A stretch of 25,179 bases of DNA from Phoenicibacter congonensis (GTDB taxonomy: Bacteria; Actinomycetota; Coriobacteriia; Coriobacteriales; Eggerthellaceae): positions 1 to 25,179 of the forward strand of contig JAUMVS010000008.1 in assembly GCA_030530045.1 (NCBI GenBank). Reading direction: 5' to 3'. Below are positions 14,516 through 21,390 of the stretch, in pieces (position 1 is the first letter of the stretch; each line of letters opens with the position of its first letter). The position numbers and the translations under genes were made by a program. Below the pieces are notes generated by a model. That model made no database searches. It was not told the origin of the DNA and saw only the letters and a program-made list of their open reading frames with translations.

Positions 14516-15655
14516 ATGTTGACAGACGGCGAAAATCAGAACTTAAACGGCAATAGAAAAAACGATGGTGTTCCTGAGTGGCTTGCTCAGTTTAGAAGAG
14601 AGCTTGCTGGCAGCGAAGAGTCTCCTAAACCAGAACCTGAGGTCGAGAAAAAAACGCCTTACGAAAATGCTGACTTCCAAAAAGCTGAGAGCATCTTGCA
14701 TTCTGCCAAAGGAGAGCACGCACCAGCAGCACATAACGACTACCACGCTTTTGCGTTGTCCAATTTGTCAGGTTACGAAAAAGCAGTCACACGCTTGCGT
14801 TTCTTAGGGTTTGGCGACAAGTCAAGCGCCCAGAATGACAGCGTTATTGCAGCACTCAACCGCTTCCACGGAATGAGCTCACGCCCAGCATTGCGCCCAA
14901 TTCTCATTGTTGGCGAAACGCCAGAAGAGATTGAGCCATTGCTCAACGCCACATCAGATGAGCTCCAGTGCCCAACGGTAAAGCTAGCAATCCAAGACAC
15001 ACCTTCGGGCTTGCCAGGAATTGCTGCATCTGCAAACAAATCATGCATGGACATCTCGCGCGGAAAGCCACCGCTAGTTGCAATTGCTGAAAATCATGGC
15101 CTGCTCGTCATGGAAAATATTGAAGACTGGTCAATCTTTTTCGAGGAAGAACCATTTGATGGACCTGACGGACCTCAGCCAATGATGCCAGTGAGACTCA
15201 CTCCTGCTGGACGTGAATTTCTCTCGCTCATTGAACATTGTGCTGAAAACCCAAGGGTGCAAATCATTTGCACAACTTGCGAACAGGAAATGATTCCGTT
15301 TGAACTTCTCGACATCATTGGTGATATGGATGAAGTCAAAATTGAGCCGCCAAACAAAAGCGAACGTATTGCAATTTGGAACGAGCTTGCAAACAGGCAC
15401 CCTTCGCTTAGGGGTCTAAACAACGCAGAACTTGCAAATTACTGCGAGACACTCTCAAGGCATGACATCGAAGTTGTGGCTCAAGAAGCGATTACTGAGG
15501 CGTACAATTCTGGGCTCAAGCGCGGTTTTTGCAATTCGGTAACCCGCGAAAACCTGATGGAGAAGATCATTCTTCGCCAAGAACCAGGAACCGTTGTGTT
15601 TGCGATGCTAGAAGATGCACTTGTGAACAATTTTTCTAAATCGTTTGAAGACTAA
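14516..15655 (+). CDS. degenerate AAA+-like protein of unknown function
   Basis: 379 residues. I do not recognise a named family. The order resembles an AAA+ module: PILIVGETPEEIEP (128-141) sits where Walker A would be but lacks GxxxxGK[ST]; GLLVMENIEDW (195-205) looks like a Walker B strand with E-N instead of D-E; VQIICTTCEQ (248-257) looks like sensor 1; and 278-336 (NKSERIAIWNELANRHPSLRGLNNAELANYCETLSRHDIEVVAQEAITEAY) looks like the helical lid of FtsH-type AAA+ proteins. So ATP hydrolysis is doubtful. The N-terminal 80 residues are polar and probably disordered. A near-perfect AAAGGAGGTGG Shine-Dalgarno precedes the ATG. It is convergent with nth across a shared terminator. Confidence 0.6.
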   Translation: MLTDGENQNLNGNRKNDGVPEWLAQFRRELAGSEESPKPEPEVEKKTPYENADFQKAESILHSAKGEHAPAAHNDYHAFALSNLSGYEKAVTRLRFLGFGDKSSAQNDSVIAALNRFHGMSSRPALRPILIVGETPEEIEPLLNATSDELQCPTVKLAIQDTPSGLPGIAASANKSCMDISRGKPPLVAIAENHGLLVMENIEDWSIFFEEEPFDGPDGPQPMMPVRLTPAGREFLSLIEHCAENPRVQIICTTCEQEMIPFELLDIIGDMDEVKIEPPNKSERIAIWNELANRHPSLRGLNNAELANYCETLSRHDIEVVAQEAITEAYNSGLKRGFCNSVTRENLMEKIILRQEPGTVVFAMLEDALVNNFSKSFED

Positions 15656-15687
15656 GAAGATAGCAAACTTTTATTAAAGCTTTAAAG

Positions 15688-15722
15688 ACAGGAGTGAGAA
15701 ATTGCTCCTGTTTTTCTTTTTT
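15688..15722 (+). terminator. intrinsic terminator of the AAA+-like gene
   Basis: 7-bp stem ACAGGAG/CTCCTGT (15688-15694 with 15705-15711) with a 10-nt loop, followed by TTTTTCTTTTTT. It lies 32 nt after the stop and faces nth, which ends 10 nt further on. On the minus strand the hairpin is followed by TTTAAAGC, so it may work weakly for nth too. Confidence 0.85.
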
Positions 15723-15731
15723 CGGAGGGAA

Positions 15732-16397
15732 TTAGTCGGCCAAGATTTCGCTTGGGCAAATGTCAGACAGTGGGCAAACGTCGCATTTTGGGTGACGCGC
15801 GATGCAGACTTCCCTACCGAATAAAACCCATTGATGATTAATTTTTCCCCAAAACTCTTGCGGGTAAATTTTGAGTAGTTCTGCCTCAACCTTGTTCGGG
15901 TCTTTCATGTCACGAGGAACAAAACTGAGCATGTGGGCGATGCGATTAACGTGCGTATCCACTGCAATTCCGCAAGGTTTGCCAAAGCCCTCATTCATCA
16001 CAATGTTTGCAGTTTTGCGGCCAACACCTGGCAACTTTTGCAACTCTTCAAAATCGCAAGGAACTTCCCCGCCATAATCATTGACGATCGCATCGGCAAT
16101 CGCCACACAACGCTCCGACTTTACGCGGTAGAGCCCAATTCGAGAAATGATATTTGCAACATCAGTGGGGTTAGCGAAGCTCAAATCAAGTGGCGTTGGA
16201 TATTTTTCCCAGAGCAAGGGTGTGACTTTATTGACGCTTTTGTCGGTAGTTTGAGCCGAAAGCATAACAGCAATCAAAAGCTTAAACGGGTCGCCCCAAA
16301 AATCAAGCGGGCACGTGCGTGAACCATAGCGCGCATCCATGCGACGCTCAACTTCAAGTGCTCTTTCAACTTTTGATTTTTTAGACTCTCTTGCCAT
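15732..16397 (-). CDS. nth: endonuclease III (DNA glycosylase / AP lyase)
   Basis: 221 residues. Removes oxidised pyrimidines in base-excision repair. Helix-hairpin-helix LPGVGRKTA (122-130) with the catalytic Lys at 128, catalytic Asp at 147 in AVDTHVNRIAHM, and a [4Fe-4S] cluster motif C198-x6-C205-x2-C208-x5-C214. The start ATG (16395-16397) has no usable Shine-Dalgarno: AGAGG lies only one base upstream. TAAAAT (16404-16409) stands exactly six bases before it, which fits a leaderless message. Confidence 0.95.
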   Translation of the reverse strand: MARESKKSKVERALEVERRMDARYGSRTCPLDFWGDPFKLLIAVMLSAQTTDKSVNKVTPLLWEKYPTPLDLSFANPTDVANIISRIGLYRVKSERCVAIADAIVNDYGGEVPCDFEELQKLPGVGRKTANIVMNEGFGKPCGIAVDTHVNRIAHMLSFVPRDMKDPNKVEAELLKIYPQEFWGKINHQWVLFGREVCIARHPKCDVCPLSDICPSEILAD

Positions 16398-16670
16398 GCC
16401 TCTATTTTAAATTCATTAACGACGCCTAAAAAGAGAAGACTCACAAAAATAAACCATTCTTCAGAGAAAGCTCAAAAAAAAGAAACCCTCTTTTGATGAA
16501 ACGCACACTGGGTGAGCGTAGTCGCACAGAGAAAGCCCCAAAAGAAAGAGCCATACACGGGGAAAGAAAAGTTAGCCCTCTCTCATCGCCAGCTTCGATG
16601 TTCCAAAAAACAACCTGAATTAATCTGTATTGCTCATTGAGAAGATGCGAGGCGAATTTTAAATTGAAAT
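16398..16670. other. gene-free spacer between nth and the rplL terminator
   Basis: Apart from the nth -10 box at its left edge (TAAAAT, minus strand, 16404-16409), I see no coding frame, convincing hairpin with a T-run, or RNA gene in this stretch. Confidence 0.5.
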
Positions 16671-16701
16671 AAGAAAAAGGACCCTCGTGAGAAGGTCCTT
16701 T
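16671..16701 (-). terminator. intrinsic terminator of rplJ-rplL
   Basis: Perfect 8-bp stem AAAGGACC/GGTCCTTT on the minus strand (16694-16701 with 16676-16683, 10-nt loop), followed by a T-rich run reading TTTTTCTT. It lies 30 nt after the rplL stop. Confidence 0.9.
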
Positions 16702-16730
16702 GTAAAAGCAAGTTAGTTTTTGAAGAAAAA

Positions 16731-17108
16731 CTACTTAAGGGTAACAGTACCGCCTGCTTCCTCGATCTTTGCTTTAGCCTCGTCAGCCTTGTCTTTGTCA
16801 GCACCCTCGAGGATTGTTCCAGGAGCGCCCTCAACAGCCTCTTTAGCCTCTTTAAGACCAAGACCAGTGAGCTCACGAACAACTTTGATAACAGCGATCT
16901 TGTTGTCGCCAAAGCCTTCGAGAACAACGTCGAAGTTTGTCTTCTCTTCAGCAGCAGCCTCGCCACCAGCAGCAGGAGCAGCAGCAACTGCAACAGGAGC
17001 AGCAGCGCTTACGCCGAATACTTCCTCGAGGTCCTTTACGAGCTCAGAAAGCTCGAGAGCTGGCATTTCTTTCAATGCTTCTACAATTTCTTCTCTTGTG
17101 ATAGCCAT
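16731..17108 (-). CDS. rplL: 50S ribosomal protein L7/L12
   Basis: 125 residues. The multi-copy stalk protein that recruits translation GTPases. N-terminal dimerisation domain 1-33 (ITREEIVEALKEMPALELSELVKDLEEVFGV), an Ala-rich hinge about 34-54, and the factor-binding C-terminal domain 56-125 (FDVVLEGFGDNKIAVIKVVRELTGLGLKEAKEAVEGAPGTILEG...AKAKIEEAGGTVTLK). AAAGGAAG upstream is the Shine-Dalgarno. It lies 87 nt after rplJ in the same operon. Confidence 0.98.
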   Translation of the reverse strand: MAITREEIVEALKEMPALELSELVKDLEEVFGVSAAAPVAVAAAPAAGGEAAAEEKTNFDVVLEGFGDNKIAVIKVVRELTGLGLKEAKEAVEGAPGTILEGADKDKADEAKAKIEEAGGTVTLK

Positions 17109-17195
17109 TATTGACTTCCTTTCTAAAAAATAAAATTCAAATTTTGTTGTCGCTTTTGCGACGTTTTCTAAGCGTCTTTTACGAAGCGAGCTTCA

Positions 17196-17711
17196 TTAAG
17201 CAGCCTTCTTTGCAATTTCTGAAATAGCACGAACTGGTGCTTCGAGAATTGCATTGAGTGTGCGAACTGTCTTTGCCATTGGGTTGTTGATGGTTCCAAG
17301 AAGTTTTGCGATGAGTTCCTCGCGGCTTGGAAGATCGGCGATAGCTTGTACAGCAGCTGCATCCTGGAATTGTCCGTCCATGATGCCGCCCTTGATGACG
17401 AGCTTGTCGTTACCCTTTGCAAAGTTTTTGATTGCCTTAGCACTTGCAACTGGATCTTCGCCAGTGAACACAAATGCTGAAGGGCCGCTCAAGATTTCGT
17501 CCATTGAAGGCATCTCGAGTTCCTCGAGAGCGATGTGCATGAGGGTATTCTTCAAAACGAACATTTGTCCTTCGTTAGCGCGGATGTCGCGACGAAGTTG
17601 CTGAATTTCCTTAACGGAAAGACCGCGGTAGTCAACTACCCAAACTGCACCAGTGCCGTCCAAAAGCTCTTTAATCTCAGCGAGCTGTTCTTTGTTTGCA
17701 GCATTTGGCAT
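17196..17711 (-). CDS. rplJ: 50S ribosomal protein L10
   Basis: 171 residues. Anchors L7/L12 dimers to 23S rRNA and, in many bacteria, represses its own operon by binding the leader. Shows VWVVDYRGLSVKEIQQLRRDIRANEGQMFVLKNTLMHIALEE and the C-terminal helix LNAILEAPVRAISEIAKKAA that binds L7/L12. The ATG is preceded by AAAAGGAGGTGAAA, a nearly perfect Shine-Dalgarno. rplK and rplA, often upstream, are not present here. Confidence 0.98.
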   Translation of the reverse strand: MPNAANKEQLAEIKELLDGTGAVWVVDYRGLSVKEIQQLRRDIRANEGQMFVLKNTLMHIALEELEMPSMDEILSGPSAFVFTGEDPVASAKAIKNFAKGNDKLVIKGGIMDGQFQDAAAVQAIADLPSREELIAKLLGTINNPMAKTVRTLNAILEAPVRAISEIAKKAA

Positions 17712-17769
17712 AAACCTATTTCACCTCCTTTTAAAAGTCTCAATAAGTTCTGCCGTTAGCTGGGCATTT

Positions 17770-17945
17770 AAAAAACCCTCGCTTTTTGCGCTAGCGCATT
17801 AAGACAAGGGCAATAAATCAAATTCATTTATTCACCACCTCGGCAGGCTGATTTCTCAATTAAACACTTGCATGTACCGGCTGTCTTAAGCAGCAGAACT
17901 ATTCGGTTTTCAACAACGCTTGGGGTTTTCTCCCCTAACGCGACT
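17770..17945 (-). ncRNA. L10 leader with attenuator hairpin
   Basis: The 5' leader of rplJ. It includes the block CCTGCCGAGGTGG (minus strand, 17835-17847), which I recognise as the hallmark of L10-leader RNAs, and a 5' hairpin GGGG/CCCC near 17922-17935. Near its end a compound stem, CCCTTG/CGAGGG with inner TGCG/CGCA (17810 down to 17776), is followed by TTTTTT (17770-17775): an attenuator before the rplJ Shine-Dalgarno. Family knowledge: L10 or the L10-L12 complex binds this leader to limit its own synthesis. Confidence 0.8.
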
Positions 17946-17949
17946 TGAA

Positions 17950-17955
17950 ATTATA
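17950..17955 (-). promoter_or_regulatory. rplJ promoter -10 box
   Basis: TATAAT on the minus strand directly upstream of the L10 leader. The -35 region (CTTAAA at 17 bp) is weak. Its place fits a start site near 17943, at the beginning of the folded leader. Confidence 0.6.
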
Positions 17956-17959
17956 CACC

Positions 17960-18330
17960 ACTATCTCAGGTTTTAAGAAAAATCGTTGATGCGTTCGCGC
18001 GGCTCGAAAAAAGCTGTGCGACCGTTGACCCGAAGCGAGCGGAAACAACAACTCGCGAAGCGGTTTTTTGTTGTTACTTTGCAGTTGTTCGTTTGTTAAA
18101 TTCTTCTTAGTTTAAAAGCTAGCTGGAGGGTTACCAAAAAAACTCACACTAGATAAATCTTACATACAAAGATGCATCGACGTTAACCCGCGTTTCTGGC
18201 TAGCTAACCAAACAAGTTGACATCACCGCGTTTGGGGTCACGCTGTTAGGCACTCGAAAGAGAAAAAAATAATAGACCCCACTTGCAATGCTTGTTCTTA
18301 GTCCAAATCTCCAGAAGCGTTGCCCAACTA
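17960..18330. other. gene-free structured region, possible ncRNA
   Basis: No convincing reading frame on either strand. Several distant complements are visible: AGCTAGC (18117-18123) with GCTAGCT (18199-18205) enclosing GGGTTA (18128-18133) with TAACCC (18184-18189), an inner ATCTT/AAGAT hairpin, then TGGGGTC paired with GACCCCA further on (about 18224-18296), and AACAACAA with TTGTTGTT (about 18044-18077). On the minus strand the nested pair ends in CTTTTAAAC, a weak T-run. It matches none of tmRNA, RNase P, SRP RNA or tRNA that I could recognise. Confidence 0.35.
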
Positions 18331-18384
18331 AAAAAGGCGTCCTCTCTTCTCATAACCACCACCAGCTAGGAGGGCGCCTTTTTT
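18330..18384. terminator. bidirectional terminator
   Basis: A long stem AAAAAAGGCG-TCCTC paired with GGAGG-GCGCCTTTTTT (one G-U pair), with T6 on both strands. On the minus strand it would stop transcripts coming from the response-regulator operon before the structured region. Confidence 0.85.
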
Positions 18385-18431
18385 AAAAATAACTTAGCAG
18401 CATTTAAAAATGCGCTAATCCCTAATTCAGA

Positions 18432-18473
18432 AGAGCCAGTTCAACGGTACCGCTCAAATGTTGAACCGGCTCT
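18432..18473. terminator. long stem-loop downstream of the response regulator
   Basis: AGAGCC-A-GTTCAAC pairs with GTTGAAC-C-GGCTCT: 13 of 14 positions pair, with a 14-nt loop. T-runs are poor on both strands (ATTCTT on plus), so it may act as an mRNA 3' end-stabilising or partial terminator hairpin about 110 nt after the response-regulator stop. Confidence 0.6.
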
Positions 18474-18583
18474 ATTCTTATGAATTTAACACACCGGCGA
18501 ATAGAAAAGTTGCACAAATTTAGCTAGCGCTGCACGTTTGCGCAGAAACTACCATAGAATGCGACTGTCAAACGCTGTTTCAT

Positions 18584-19498
18584 TTAAGAAAAATGCGACA
18601 TTGAAAGTGCAGCATTAGTGTTTTCTGCCCAGGAATATTGGCTCATGAACTCCCCGAAGTAGGAAAGCTGAGCGTCTCTGTCCCCTTCCAAAAACTTGTA
18701 AAAATCGCAATCGATTTTCTCAGGTGCAATCGAGATGCTGTTATAACTTTTGACCACGCATTCTTTTGCGCCAACTTCATCGAGGCTTTTCATGAGCGAT
18801 GAAATGATTGACTGAACGTAGCTTCGCTTCGTGTTCGTAAATGGCTCGTCTTCAAAAAGCACAGCTGAAAGTTCACGAATAGTGCAAGTTGAGCCGCGTC
18901 GTTCGACGAGGTAGGCAAGCACTTCTTTAGCAAGCGACCTTGAGAACTTGACTGGTTTTCCTTCGGCAAAAACCTCAAAACTTCCAAAGCACTGAATTTT
19001 TAACTTTGCGCCATTGGCTTCTGTCTCAGAAAAAGCCACTGCAGAATCGACCAAGTTAGCAGGAAGGTTAGCATCTTCAGAAACTTCAGAAGAAATTGAC
19101 CTAGCTGAAGCAAGGGCAGAAACAACAGAAGCTTCTGCAATCGAATAGCGCAGGTTCTCGATTTCTGCTTCTATTTTTTCTTTCGTCACTGGCTTAAAAA
19201 CGTAGCCACTAGCGCGCATCTTCATAGCATCACCAGTGTAGTCGCTATAGGCGGTCACGAACACTATGTTCAAGCACGGCAGCTTTGCCTTTAGCAACTC
19301 TCCAAGTTCAACGCCCGTCATGCCGCGCATATCAATGTCGAGAAACGCGATGTCAAGCGCGCCTGCCTCCTCAACAAAAGCCAGCGCTTCTTTAGGTTTT
19401 CTGAAAGCATGAACTTTGGCGTTAGGCACAGCATCATTAACTGCCTGCTCCAGCAGCTCTAATGACAGCATCTCGTCGTCAACACAAAGAATTTCCAC
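18584..19498 (-). CDS. response regulator, REC plus SARP-like winged helix
   Basis: 304 residues. Receiver domain 1-120 with acidic pair D7/D8, phospho-acceptor D54 (AFLDIDM), T82 and K102. After a Ser/Ala/Glu-rich linker, residues about 165-260 form an OmpR/SARP-type winged helix (LKIQCFGSFEVFAEGKPVKFSRSLAKEVLAYLVERRGSTCTIRELSAVLFEDE...KRSYVQSIISSLMKSL), followed by a short BTAD-like start (CDFYKFLEGD...FMSQYSWAE) that stops early compared with full SARP regulators. The start is GTG, sharing one base with the kinase TAG (TAGTG), so translation is probably coupled. The targets are unknown; regulating its own operon is an inference. Confidence 0.88.
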   Translation of the reverse strand: MEILCVDDEMLSLELLEQAVNDAVPNAKVHAFRKPKEALAFVEEAGALDIAFLDIDMRGMTGVELGELLKAKLPCLNIVFVTAYSDYTGDAMKMRASGYVFKPVTKEKIEAEIENLRYSIAEASVVSALASARSISSEVSEDANLPANLVDSAVAFSETEANGAKLKIQCFGSFEVFAEGKPVKFSRSLAKEVLAYLVERRGSTCTIRELSAVLFEDEPFTNTKRSYVQSIISSLMKSLDEVGAKECVVKSYNSISIAPEKIDCDFYKFLEGDRDAQLSYFGEFMSQYSWAENTNAALSMSHFS

Positions 19499-21369
19499 TA
19501 GTTATATTCCTTCTCAATTCCAAGCAAAAGTTTAATTCTCACAGTCGTGCCGTTGCCCTCCGAACTCTCAACCACAAATTCAGAATCGGGGAAAGCCGAC
19601 ACTCTCTTGCGGGCACTTTCAAGCCCATAATGACCGTTACCCTGACTCGCGGCAAATTTAAAGCCCACGCCATCATCGATAACATCAATGAGAACAAATC
19701 GACCCGACCTTCGCGTGCGAAGTGTGACTTTTCCGCCATCTTCCTTCGGAATAATTCCGTGACGAATAGCGTTTTCGACCATCGACTGAACGCACAAAGG
19801 TGGCAGCCAAAAATCACAGAATTGCAGGTCCTCTTTATATTCAAGGTCATCGCCAAAGCGCATCTTTTCTAGCTCGATAAATTTATGAATGTGCTCAAGC
19901 TCGCTAGAGAATGGAATCACGTGCTTTTTTGAGAGCAGATCGAGATTCTCGCGCAAGAAGTCGGCAAAGGTAATCGTTTTCTCTTTTGCAAGCTTTGGGT
20001 CTTTCTCGCAAAGGGCTGCAATTGAACTCAAAACGTTGTTTACAAAATGAGGCTGCAGCTGGCTCAACATGACTTTCGAGCGCGATTCAATGAGATTAGC
20101 GCGAAGCCTTTCAGCGCTTTCGGCCTCGCGAAGCTTTGTGTGACTAATGCCGAGCAGAATGCTAAATTGCACGACCGCAAAAATGAGAAGACCAATTTCA
20201 AAAACAACGACGATGTAATTGCCCCAAATTACAAAATTCGCAAGCTCATAAATTGCCATGATGGAAACCATGAGCGCAGCTGGGATGAACATCAGGCTCT
20301 GCTCTTTTCCTTGATGTGGATTTTGAAAAATTTGGATGATGGCACAAATTACAAGCGCAAGAATGCAAGGAACAGCGATTGGAACTTGAATTTCGATGCA
20401 CTCTTTGATGCCATAAACACCAAGCAGCGCAAGTGTGAAACACGCAGCAATGCTCACCAAAACCGTCGCGAGCACAATTCGACCAACAGCCTGCAGCCTT
20501 TCGTCATCAAAAAGAGAGCGCAAGTAGTCAATGAGCGAGAAAATAATGCACACTTGCAGGGCATAATCGATCCAGTTTAGCGTGACATGATCAAAAACTA
20601 TGAGGCCTGTGATTCTGTAATCAAGCAGTGAGCAAAGGGCGCCTGTGACAATCAAAGTGCCGGTCGAGAAGTAATGACTAGAAACACCTTTGATAGTGCG
20701 CCGCATCATAACGACAATAAATACATAAAGAATGCCAATGAGAAGAATTATGTTGCCTAGCGCAATTTGAAAGAAGTTTTCTTGCACAAGCTGGTTAAAC
20801 AGAACAAGTCCATCACCAACGTAGATGCTCTCACAGAAGTCATCAATCGCACGAGCTGGGCGCTCTCCGCTCACAGTTATCTCAACTTGAGTGTTTGATT
20901 CACAGCGGAAAGTGTGCCAGCCAAAACCGAAATAGGGCTGCGCTCTTTTGTCAGTCGCTGCAACCCTCTCATACAAAATCTCTCCAGTTGCAGCGTTTTT
21001 AATTTCAAGATTCTCAATGTGAGACAAAAAATAAATTTGGCGCAGAGGAATCTCGCCAATTTCTGCCACGAGTGTTATTTCATGCGTGGATTTATCACCC
21101 ACAAGCGGAACCAGAATCTCTTCAAGCTCAGCGTGGTCGTCAACAGAAAACGTGGTTTCTCCATCAATCGAAATGCTTTTCTTGTGGAAAAACTCTTCGC
21201 TCGATGTGTCAGACAAGTAGTGGTAGGAATTAGAGTCGAGCGTTTGCGTTGTGGCCGCGAGATAGGCAACGACACCAATCAGCGAACACAGCAACGCTAG
21301 CACGATTAAGCGCCAAATTAAACCAGTTCTTTCAGTGAACCGTGTGCTGTACAAAAAACCACCACGCAA
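19498..21369 (-). CDS. LytS-type multi-span membrane histidine kinase
   Basis: 623 residues. One membrane span at about 18-39, an external domain about 40-195 resembling 7TMR-DISM extracellular sandwiches, about seven further spans (about 200-410), a short coiled linker, then a His_kinase/LytS-type region with phospho-acceptor H441 in LSQLQPHFVNN, an N box VENAIRHG (531-538), DDGVGF (565-570) and GNGHYGLESARKRV (577-590). So it senses outside or in the membrane and phosphorylates the next gene's product. The start is unsure: TTG at 21367-21369 lacks a Shine-Dalgarno, and TTG five codons later (21354) has GTGGTGG just upstream. It is in the same reading frame as the upstream gene, seven codons after its TAG. 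Confidence 0.87.
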   Translation of the reverse strand: MRGGFLYSTRFTERTGLIWRLIVLALLCSLIGVVAYLAATTQTLDSNSYHYLSDTSSEEFFHKKSISIDGETTFSVDDHAELEEILVPLVGDKSTHEITLVAEIGEIPLRQIYFLSHIENLEIKNAATGEILYERVAATDKRAQPYFGFGWHTFRCESNTQVEITVSGERPARAIDDFCESIYVGDGLVLFNQLVQENFFQIALGNIILLIGILYVFIVVMMRRTIKGVSSHYFSTGTLIVTGALCSLLDYRITGLIVFDHVTLNWIDYALQVCIIFSLIDYLRSLFDDERLQAVGRIVLATVLVSIAACFTLALLGVYGIKECIEIQVPIAVPCILALVICAIIQIFQNPHQGKEQSLMFIPAALMVSIMAIYELANFVIWGNYIVVVFEIGLLIFAVVQFSILLGISHTKLREAESAERLRANLIESRSKVMLSQLQPHFVNNVLSSIAALCEKDPKLAKEKTITFADFLRENLDLLSKKHVIPFSSELEHIHKFIELEKMRFGDDLEYKEDLQFCDFWLPPLCVQSMVENAIRHGIIPKEDGGKVTLRTRRSGRFVLIDVIDDGVGFKFAASQGNGHYGLESARKRVSAFPDSEFVVESSEGNGTTVRIKLLLGIEKEYN

Positions 21370-21390
21370 TTCATATAAAAATAGCTGACA

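Noticed and set aside
17950..17960. DnaA-box-like TTATACACC near the rplJ promoter
   Set aside because: One mismatch to the consensus, a single copy, no dnaA/dnaN nearby, and it is the rplJ -10 box on the other strand.
18060..18300. tmRNA, RNase P or SRP RNA in the gene-free region
   Set aside because: None of the conserved core motifs of these RNAs is visible on either strand.
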